This document shows positions 12,920-17,659 of a DNA stretch of 17,659 bases, piece by piece; the stretch's first letter is position 1, and every line of letters starts with the position of its first letter. Both the position numbers and the translations under genes were made by a program. Source of the DNA: Candidatus Bathyarchaeota archaeon (GTDB taxonomy: Archaea; Thermoproteota; Bathyarchaeia; TCS64); NCBI GenBank assembly GCA_030669135.1, contig DAOVEE010000015.1:1-17659 (forward strand), given 5' to 3'. The notes under the pieces are model-generated. The model saw only the letters and a list, made by a program, of their open reading frames with translations. It was not told the DNA's origin and ran no database searches.

Positions 12920-14110
12920 CTAGGAAGTGTCGAGGAACGCTCGCCTAATCCTCTCGGCGACGACCACCTTCTCGGGTGGACGAAGGTAGAAGGTGTCGAT
13001 GAGCCTCCAATCCTTGTCCGTATAATAGTTATAGTAGTGGACGTTCCTGAGGAAGATGGGCGGGTCGTCCCGTGCGACTGCCTCGTCCAGCTCCTCGGCT
13101 GTCATACCCATCTTCTTAGCGTCCCACTGCATCAGCACCCTAGGTACGTGGGGCATCACCGGATGCTCGTGGTAGGTCTCGTCGTTGGGGATGATCTCCA
13201 CCTCCAGCCCGGGGATGCCTTTGAACTCCTCGACGAGGTACTCGGCGGCCGCGTACTGCTCATCGTAGAGGCCGTCGCCCTCCTCGACGAATATCTCCAG
13301 GGCCACGACGAGCCCCACTATCTGCTCCTTGCTTATCTTGTGGCCTCGGCCCCAGCCGCTGTGGGGGAAAGTATAGTCTCTGACGTTGCCTATGATCTCG
13401 GCGCCCCTGCCGCTGCCGACCATGATGCCCGTGTTGTTAGGCGCCTTGATGGCTTTTCCGCCGCTGAAGCACACGATGTCGGCGCCCATATCGGTGAACT
13501 TGTGGAGGTTCGCCACCGGCGGCAGATCGGACGCCGCGTCAATCACCACCGGTATGTCGTGCTCCTCCCCTAACTCGATCAAGTCCTCTATCGGCACCCT
13601 ACCCCTCGGTACAGTGTTGTAACTCACCGTGTACGCAAGGCAGCAGGTTCTCTCGGATATCTTGGACTCCAGCTCCCTCCTGAAGGACCTGAGGTGCCCC
13701 GCCTGGCCGTACTCCACGGTCCTGGCGCCGGGCGCCGTCCACTGCGGCGTGTACGCTATGACATGGCCCCGGGGCATCAGCACCTCGTTCCTCATGCCCT
13801 CGGTGTCGGGGAGCCTCATCCACTTCCCGTAGTCGTCACCCGCCATGCAGCCCGCGACGGCGAGCTCCAGCGCCGCCCCGGTTCCCGTGGTTATGTGGGC
13901 GTCCTCGACGCCGCATAGCTCGGCGACCCTGGCGTCAGCCTTGGCGAAGAGCTCGTGCATGTCCACGAAGGTCTTGGCGACCTCGTTCATGGCTTCAAGG
14001 ACCCTGTCGTCTATCCAGGTTCCGCCTATCACGGTGCTCCAGTTTCTGGCGTTGATCCACGACTTGACGCCGAGCCTGTCCAGTACCTTGCTCCTGTATG
14101 GGTAATCCAA
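12920..14110 (-). CDS. SelA/DgaE-like PLP-dependent enzyme
   Basis: 396 residues, fold type I, related to L-seryl-tRNA(Sec) selenium transferase and D-glucosaminate-6-phosphate ammonia-lyase. Visible: LDRLGVKSWINARNWSTVIGG near the start (family pattern GVKxxINAxGxxTxxGG), VEDAHITTGTGAALELA at 68-84, the PLP Asp191 in VVIDAASDLPP, and the Schiff-base lysine, most likely Lys219, in CFSGGKAIKAPNNTG. The Cys of INACG is replaced (INARN). No selenocysteine machinery is nearby, and the N-terminal tRNA-binding part of bacterial SelA is absent, so an amino-acid lyase or racemase-like role is more likely than Sec synthesis. The start is TTG14110; an in-frame stop lies just upstream at 14117-14119, so no earlier start exists. 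It is divergent from the M20 peptidase-like gene and may act on its product. Confidence 0.88.
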   Translation of the reverse strand: MDYPYRSKVLDRLGVKSWINARNWSTVIGGTWIDDRVLEAMNEVAKTFVDMHELFAKADARVAELCGVEDAHITTGTGAALELAVAGCMAGDDYGKWMRLPDTEGMRNEVLMPRGHVIAYTPQWTAPGARTVEYGQAGHLRSFRRELESKISERTCCLAYTVSYNTVPRGRVPIEDLIELGEEHDIPVVIDAASDLPPVANLHKFTDMGADIVCFSGGKAIKAPNNTGIMVGSGRGAEIIGNVRDYTFPHSGWGRGHKISKEQIVGLVVALEIFVEEGDGLYDEQYAAAEYLVEEFKGIPGLEVEIIPNDETYHEHPVMPHVPRVLMQWDAKKMGMTAEELDEAVARDDPPIFLRNVHYYNYYTDKDWRLIDTFYLRPPEKVVVAERIRRAFLDTS

Positions 14111-14139
14111 ATCCGTTCAAGAATCCAGTCAAGGGCGGG

Positions 14140-14200
14140 TATTTCAATTTTGGGAGCGAGCCTTGCGTCCCAGTCAGGCTCTAGTTTGTGTTAAATATGT
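14140..14200. promoter_or_regulatory. Divergent promoter region, SelA-like and M20 genes
   Basis: The minus strand has TTGAAATACCC at about 14140-14150, near 30 nt before TTG14110. The plus strand has TTAAATATG at 14191-14199, about 35 nt before ATG14230, with GTGAT (14219-14223) as a weak ribosome site. The shared 119-bp gap suggests possible common control. Confidence 0.45.
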
Positions 14201-14229
14201 TTCTCCCGTAGTGTTACCTGTGATTCGTC

Positions 14230-15660
14230 ATGTCAGATAAAGCCAAGCGCATAGCGTTTGAATGGGTAGAGAGCAACGAGAAGCGTCTTGCGGAGATCAG
14301 CGACGAGATCTGGGGCTACGCGGAGCTCGGGTACGTCGAGTTCAAGTCCGCCAAGCTCCTCGCAGACGAGATTGAGAAGCACGGCTTCAAGGTTGAGCGC
14401 GGGGTCGCCGGGATACCGACGGCGTTCGTCGGGACCTGGGGTAAAGGCAAGCCCGTCATAGGGGTCATGGGGGAGTACGACGCCCTCCCGGGGCTCAGCC
14501 AGAAGGTGGTGCCGTACAAGGAGCCGATAAAGGAGGGTGAGCCGGGCCACGGCTGCGGCCACAACATCCACGGCACCTCTGGGCTCGGCGGAGCCGTCGC
14601 CCTCCGGTACGCCATGGAGAAGGCAGGCGTCAAGGGAACCGTCAAGTTCTTCGGGTGCCCCGCCGAGGAGATGCTCAGCGGCAAGGTCTGGATGGTCCGT
14701 GAGGGCGTGTTCGACGGCGTCGACATCGTGCTGAGCCACCACCCCAGCAGCATGAACGTTGGTGGGCTGAGCAGCAGCAACGCCAACAACGCCGTCAAGT
14801 TCCACTTCCGCGGCAAGACGGCCCACGCCGCCGGGAGCCCGGAGCAGGGCAGGAGCGCCCTAGACGCCGTGGAGCTCATGAACGTAGGCGTCAACTTCCT
14901 CAGGGAGCACATCATACAGGACGCCAGGATCCACTACGTCATCGAGGCGGGGGGCGGCCAGCCTAACGTGGTCCCCGATTACGCCCGGAGCTGGTACCTG
15001 ATACGCGCCCCCGAGAGGGACCAGCTGGACCCCATCTACCAGCGTGTACTGAAGATAGCCGAGGGCGCGGCTATGATGACGGAGACGGAGCTTGAGGTGG
15101 AGTTCATCAAGGGCATCTACAACAAGGTGCCCAGCAAGACCCTCAGCGACGCCGTCGCCATGAACATGAGAGCCATCGGGCCCCCGGAGTACACCGACGA
15201 GGAGATGAGGTTCGCCGAGGAGATCGCCAAATCCATCTCGAAGGAGTCCAAGAGGACCGGCCTGTGGAAGACCAAGAGGCCGGGCTGGGAGGATCTCATG
15301 GACGTCCTCATCGACAGGACGGTGCCCGACGCATGGAACGACGGGGAGGTGAGCCACGGCTCCACGGACGTCAGCGACGTGAGCTGGCAGGTCCCCACCA
15401 TGGAGTTCGGGACATCCACATACGTGCTGGGGACGCCGGGGCACAGCTGGCAGAACGTCGCCATGGGCGGCATGAGCATAGGCCACAAGAGCCTCTTCTA
15501 CGCATCCAAGGTGATAGCAGCCACAGGCATAGACCTACTGACGAAGCCAGAGCTGCGTAAGGCGGCTTGGGAGGAGCTGGAGCGCAGGAAGGCGGGCAGA
15601 GAGTACAAGTCGCCGATACCGGCGGACCTGGACCCTCCGCTGAACCAGTGGAAGAAGTAA
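14230..15660 (+). CDS. M20D-family amidohydrolase (AbgB / aminobenzoyl-glutamate hydrolase-like)
   Basis: 476 residues, cytoplasmic, no signal peptide. This co-catalytic metallo-hydrolase family cleaves N-acyl or amide-linked amino acids (p-aminobenzoyl-glutamate, N-acetyl-L-amino acids, indole-acetyl-amino acids). Metal-site motifs are present: IGVMGEYDALPGLS at 77-90, GHGCGHN at 106-112 (His107, Cys109, His111), the catalytic Glu146/Glu147 pair in CPAEEM, His170/His171 in LSHHPSS, and a C-terminal His in GTPGHSWQ. The dimerisation ('lid') domain begins near KFHFRGKTAHAAGSPEQG. Length and the EYDALPGLSQ motif fit AbgB better than the shorter acetylornithine-type enzymes. With the divergent SelA-like enzyme it could release an amino acid from an N-substituted precursor for further breakdown; the substrate is unknown. 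Confidence 0.92.
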   Translation: MSDKAKRIAFEWVESNEKRLAEISDEIWGYAELGYVEFKSAKLLADEIEKHGFKVERGVAGIPTAFVGTWGKGKPVIGVMGEYDALPGLSQKVVPYKEPIKEGEPGHGCGHNIHGTSGLGGAVALRYAMEKAGVKGTVKFFGCPAEEMLSGKVWMVREGVFDGVDIVLSHHPSSMNVGGLSSSNANNAVKFHFRGKTAHAAGSPEQGRSALDAVELMNVGVNFLREHIIQDARIHYVIEAGGGQPNVVPDYARSWYLIRAPERDQLDPIYQRVLKIAEGAAMMTETELEVEFIKGIYNKVPSKTLSDAVAMNMRAIGPPEYTDEEMRFAEEIAKSISKESKRTGLWKTKRPGWEDLMDVLIDRTVPDAWNDGEVSHGSTDVSDVSWQVPTMEFGTSTYVLGTPGHSWQNVAMGGMSIGHKSLFYASKVIAATGIDLLTKPELRKAAWEELERRKAGREYKSPIPADLDPPLNQWKK

Positions 15661-15670
15661 CACCCACCAT

Positions 15671-15700
15671 TTCCCCTTATTTTCCCATATTCCTTTTCTA
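15671..15700 (+). terminator. Pyrimidine/T-rich terminator after the M20 gene
   Basis: Directly after the stop the plus strand has several T clusters (TTTCCCC, TTATTTTCCC, TATTCCTTTTCT) with no hairpin, the common archaeal terminator form. Confidence 0.5.
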
Positions 15701-15766
15701 CGTGAGACCGACTTTCACCCCTCCTGCGGGCTGAGACCCCGGGAGACGCGTGTGCGTCATCAATAG

Positions 15767-15776
15767 AATCATATCC
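15767..15776 (+). promoter_or_regulatory. TATA-like box of the duplicated-domain gene
   Basis: AATCATATCC is centred about 26 nt before ATG15798. A GAGGG sits immediately against the ATG (15793-15797), too close for a normal ribosome site, so the message is more likely leaderless. Confidence 0.35.
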
Positions 15777-15797
15777 TGAGGGCTGAAGTTACGAGGG

Positions 15798-16235
15798 ATG
15801 AGTAAGCCCCTCTTCGTCACCCCAGACGGAGCCAGCGACCCTCCGAGACGGTACGTGGTCAAGGACGAGGAGGGTAACGTCCTCTTCATGACGGACTTGG
15901 GTGACCCTGAGCCAGAGAAGACGGCTACCATGTGGGCCATGGGGCAGGGTGGCTGGCTAAGGGGCCTCGTGAAGGGAGGCAGCGTCACCCAAGACACCGG
16001 CATGGCCCCAGGGACGGACTCGTATCTCATGGTGTACATAGGCAGACCGCTCTACGTGGTGCCTGACCGCACCCATGATCCTCCGAGGCGGCTCATGGTC
16101 GTCGACGAGGACGGTAACGTCCTCTACATGACGGGCATGGGTGAAGGCGAGACGGAGCAGTCCGCCACCCTGGCGGCCCAAAGGCTGGGAGGCTGGCTGC
16201 AGGGCGCGGTGAAGAAGCTTAAACAAGGTAACTGA
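15798..16235 (+). CDS. Unknown protein of two tandem 56-residue modules
   Basis: 145 residues; I do not recognise the family. It consists of two ungapped copies of one module: residues 4-59 and 84-139, joined by a 24-residue Gly/Ser/Thr-containing linker (60-83). By my hand alignment 32 of 56 positions are identical. The shared pattern is PL-aromatic-V-x-PD-x3-DPPRR-x2-V-x-DE-x-GNVL-aromatic-MT-x2-G, then a helix ending GGWL-x-G-x-VK. The first half of each module is likely beta-strand (the VVDEDGNVLYMT part reads as a beta hairpin) and the second half helical. No Cys, no signal peptide, no membrane segment, and an acidic body with a basic tail (KKLKQGN). Codon use matches the neighbours. It stands alone between the M20 gene and the acetyltransferase gene, so context gives no function. 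A small ligand- or nucleic-acid-binding pseudo-dimer is possible. Confidence 0.85.
   Translation: MSKPLFVTPDGASDPPRRYVVKDEEGNVLFMTDLGDPEPEKTATMWAMGQGGWLRGLVKGGSVTQDTGMAPGTDSYLMVYIGRPLYVVPDRTHDPPRRLMVVDEDGNVLYMTGMGEGETEQSATLAAQRLGGWLQGAVKKLKQGN
15807..15974 (+). repeat. Module copy 1 of the duplicated gene
   Basis: Encodes residues 4-59. Its 29-nt core at 15864-15892 (encoding DEEGNVLFM and part of T) differs from copy 2 at only two positions, a higher match than the flanking parts of the module. Confidence 0.8.
16047..16214 (+). repeat. Module copy 2 of the duplicated gene
   Basis: Encodes residues 84-139, offset by 240 nt (80 codons) from copy 1. The core at 16104-16132 nearly matches 15864-15892, while the helix-coding end of the module has diverged. 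Confidence 0.8.
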
Positions 16236-16260
16236 CGTGTAGCGACGACGGCGTCTCCTG

Positions 16261-16272
16261 CATATTTATATC
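16261..16272 (+). promoter_or_regulatory. TATA box of the GNAT gene
   Basis: CATATTTATATC lies about 26-30 nt before ATG16297. The upstream in-frame ATG16285 is only about 14-20 nt from the box and would probably fall outside the transcript, so ATG16297 is the better start. Confidence 0.6.
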
Positions 16273-16296
16273 CCTGCATCCGCCATGTGGGGTATC

Positions 16297-17151
16297 ATGA
16301 CCGTCAACCCTGAAATCGTGCTGCGCAGGGCGAGGCAGGAGGACCGTGATAAGGTGGTCTGGGTCGAGTCCCTGAGCACGCCTAATCTGAGCTACGTCCC
16401 ACACGTGTGGGACATGTTCCTCGACGACATGGAGGGCGACTGGACGGTGGCGGAGATCGACGGCGAGGTGATCGGGTGCGGCAAGTACAGCATACTGCCT
16501 GACGGCTCCGCCTGGCTGGAGACCCTGCGCGTCGTCCCGCATCGGCAGGGCCTCGGCGTGGGTAAACGGCTCTACGAGCACTGGTTCGAGGTGTCCCGGG
16601 AGAAGGGCGTCAAGACCATGCGCATGTACACGGGCGTCAGGAACGTGGTCAGCAAGGGCCTGGCGGAGAGGTACGGGCTGAGGATGGCCGAGACCTTCAG
16701 GGGCACCCTCATGAAGAGCGACCCGGGGAAGGTTGACGCTGAATACGACTTCAGACGGGTCGTGGACCAAGGGAGGGCCACCGAGCTGCTGATGAGACAC
16801 AGCGCAGCGTGGGGTGGATGGCAGGTCATGAACCGCACATACTACAAGCTGTCACCTATGCTCTGCGCCCACCTCGCTGAGAGGGGCATGGTCTACAGGG
16901 ACCCGGACACCGAGAGCGTCATCGCCATGGGCGCGAGGTTCATGCCGAGACACGGGCTACACGTCGGCTTGTTCGCCGGCGACGCGGAGGCCTGCCTGGG
17001 TTTCGCCATGCAGACGGCGGTGGAGCGGGAAATCGAGAGACTCCACTGCCTGTTCCCGTCGCATAATCCGGGCGTCGAGGAATCGCTGACCGGCTTCGGT
17101 TTCCGGCTTGAGCCGGCGGACTTTATGGTATTGGAAGTCCACCTAGAATAG
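16297..17151 (+). CDS. GNAT-family N-acetyltransferase with a C-terminal extra domain
   Basis: 284 residues. The first ~140 are a GNAT fold: VLRRARQEDRDKVVWVES at the start, TVAEIDGEVIGCGKYS for strands 2-3, LETLRVVPHRQGLGVGKRLY carrying the acetyl-CoA pyrophosphate loop (R83-Q-G-L-G-V-G89), and VSKGLAERYGLRMAETF for the closing part. GNAT enzymes pass an acetyl group from acetyl-CoA to an amine on small molecules or proteins. The remaining ~140 residues (about 150-284) have no clear acetyl-CoA loop but end in a GNAT-like strand order (LFPSHNPGVEESLTGFGFRL...DFMVLEVHL), suggesting a degenerate second GNAT half, as in two-domain acetyltransferases. The substrate is unknown. It is followed by the convergent lipocalin-like gene 21 nt away. 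Confidence 0.9.
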   Translation: MTVNPEIVLRRARQEDRDKVVWVESLSTPNLSYVPHVWDMFLDDMEGDWTVAEIDGEVIGCGKYSILPDGSAWLETLRVVPHRQGLGVGKRLYEHWFEVSREKGVKTMRMYTGVRNVVSKGLAERYGLRMAETFRGTLMKSDPGKVDAEYDFRRVVDQGRATELLMRHSAAWGGWQVMNRTYYKLSPMLCAHLAERGMVYRDPDTESVIAMGARFMPRHGLHVGLFAGDAEACLGFAMQTAVEREIERLHCLFPSHNPGVEESLTGFGFRLEPADFMVLEVHLE

Positions 17152-17172
17152 GATACGCCGCAACGGTGTTTC

Positions 17173-17610
17173 TCAGACTCTCTCCCAGACTAGGTGAGTA
17201 CTCAGCTGTCTGCCTCCGACGAGCATCAACGGTGTGCTCAGGGTGAGCCGGCTACCCTCGAGCCTGAACATTCGTTCCTGGCTCACGCCGACCCAGTTGG
17301 GGAACAGGCTCACATCAATGTGGTGAACCACCGTGTCATCCTGAACCGTGTACCGGCCCGCGTAGGACACGTAGCCGTTGACCGCGGCGATCTTCTCCTC
17401 GGCGCTGCCTCCCCTGATGTCCCCGGACTTGAACTTGGGGCGCCCTTCCTTCATGAAGGCCACCGACATGTACCCGTCGGGGCTGTAGAGGAGATACCCG
17501 GTGCGTTCGCCGCGGCGAACCAGTTCACCGTTCTCGTCCCTCGTCTCGACGGATACCAGCCTCCACGCCCCGATGAGACCCTGCGCCTCTTTGTTCACCT
17601 TGTATATCAC
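17173..17610 (-). CDS. Lipocalin-like domain protein
   Basis: 145 residues, a single small beta-barrel domain. LIGAWRLVSVE at 12-22 carries the G-x-W signature that opens lipocalin-type barrels. RTGYLLYSPDGYMSVAF at 36-52 and the later strands (AGRYTVQDDTVVHHIDVSL, GSRLTLSTPLMLVGG) match the 'lipocalin-like' family often annotated in soil and marine microbes. Such proteins are thought to bind small hydrophobic ligands; no enzyme residues are evident. There is no signal peptide, so it is cytoplasmic. The start is GTG17610; GTG17598 (four codons later) is an alternative. The TATA-like palindrome at 17634-17647 fits a very short leader before 17610. Confidence 0.85.
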   Translation of the reverse strand: MIYKVNKEAQGLIGAWRLVSVETRDENGELVRRGERTGYLLYSPDGYMSVAFMKEGRPKFKSGDIRGGSAEEKIAAVNGYVSYAGRYTVQDDTVVHHIDVSLFPNWVGVSQERMFRLEGSRLTLSTPLMLVGGRQLSTHLVWERV

Positions 17611-17633
17611 CGTAGTCTGAAAAATGATGCCCG

Positions 17634-17647
17634 GGTATCTATATACC
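17634..17647 (-). promoter_or_regulatory. Palindromic TATA box of the lipocalin-like gene
   Basis: GGTATCTATATACC (plus strand), with 5-bp arms GGTAT/ATACC, contains TATATAG on the minus strand about 25-33 nt before GTG17610. The palindrome could also be read by a promoter on the other strand, beyond the window. Confidence 0.45.
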
Positions 17648-17659
17648 GGTGATCATCTT

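Noticed and set aside
1..17659. tRNA, rRNA, CRISPR array, insertion sequence or integrase
   Set aside because: By eye I found no cloverleaf-like sequence, no regularly spaced direct repeats and no transposase or recombinase motifs; the only regular repeats are the TPR units and the duplicated module, which are coding.

Overview
The window looks like chromosomal DNA of a GC-rich archaeon (about 60% GC by eye; AGG/CGG arginine and ATA isoleucine codons are common). Three things point to archaea. Most starts sit about 25-35 nt downstream of a TATA-like box with little or no leader. There is a PPP-type protein phosphatase beside metabolic genes. There is an FtsZ with a short basic tail in place of the bacterial tail peptide. 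FtsZ argues against the FtsZ-less crenarchaeal orders, so a Bathyarchaeia-like or related lineage is possible. This lineage call is inference.

Layout. 1-533 (-): 5' part of a ribulose-phosphate 3-epimerase-like gene running off the left edge. 534-837: AT-rich divergent regulatory region. 838-2754 (+): receiver-PAS-GAF-ATPase signalling protein that lacks the usual H-box histidine. 2778-3854 (-): ftsZ. 3931-5526 (-): 12-repeat TPR protein. 5664-5927 (-): small Trp/Arg-rich unknown. 6058-7518 (+): metal-dependent amidohydrolase. 7561-8436 (+): PPP-family phosphatase. 8433-8702 (-): small two-helix membrane protein. 8801-8953 (-): truncated superoxide reductase (neelaredoxin-like). 8985-10175 (-): MFS transporter, divergent from 10272-11516 (+), a family III CoA-transferase. 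11598-12905 (+): class III aminotransferase. 12920-14110 (-): SelA/DgaE-like PLP enzyme, divergent from 14230-15660 (+), an M20D/AbgB-like amidohydrolase. 15798-16235 (+): unknown protein made of two copies of a 56-residue module. 16297-17151 (+): GNAT acetyltransferase with an extra C-terminal domain. 17173-17610 (-): lipocalin-like protein.

How the genes fit together. Almost every gene has its own candidate promoter and orientation changes often, so this is mostly a series of single-gene units, not one operon. The 6-16 kb stretch is rich in enzymes for cleaving amides and processing amino or acyl compounds (two amidohydrolases, two PLP enzymes, a CoA-transferase, a transporter). This suggests scavenging or catabolism of peptide-like or N-acyl compounds, but no substrate can be read from the sequence. 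The left part (signalling protein, FtsZ, TPR scaffold) is regulatory and cell-division-like.

I saw no tRNA, rRNA, CRISPR array, insertion sequence or integrase. The points most worth a second look are the H-box-less kinase-like protein, the truncated superoxide reductase with an apparently intact promoter, the tandemly duplicated unknown protein, the epimerase homologue with an altered metal site, and the 87-residue unknown protein.
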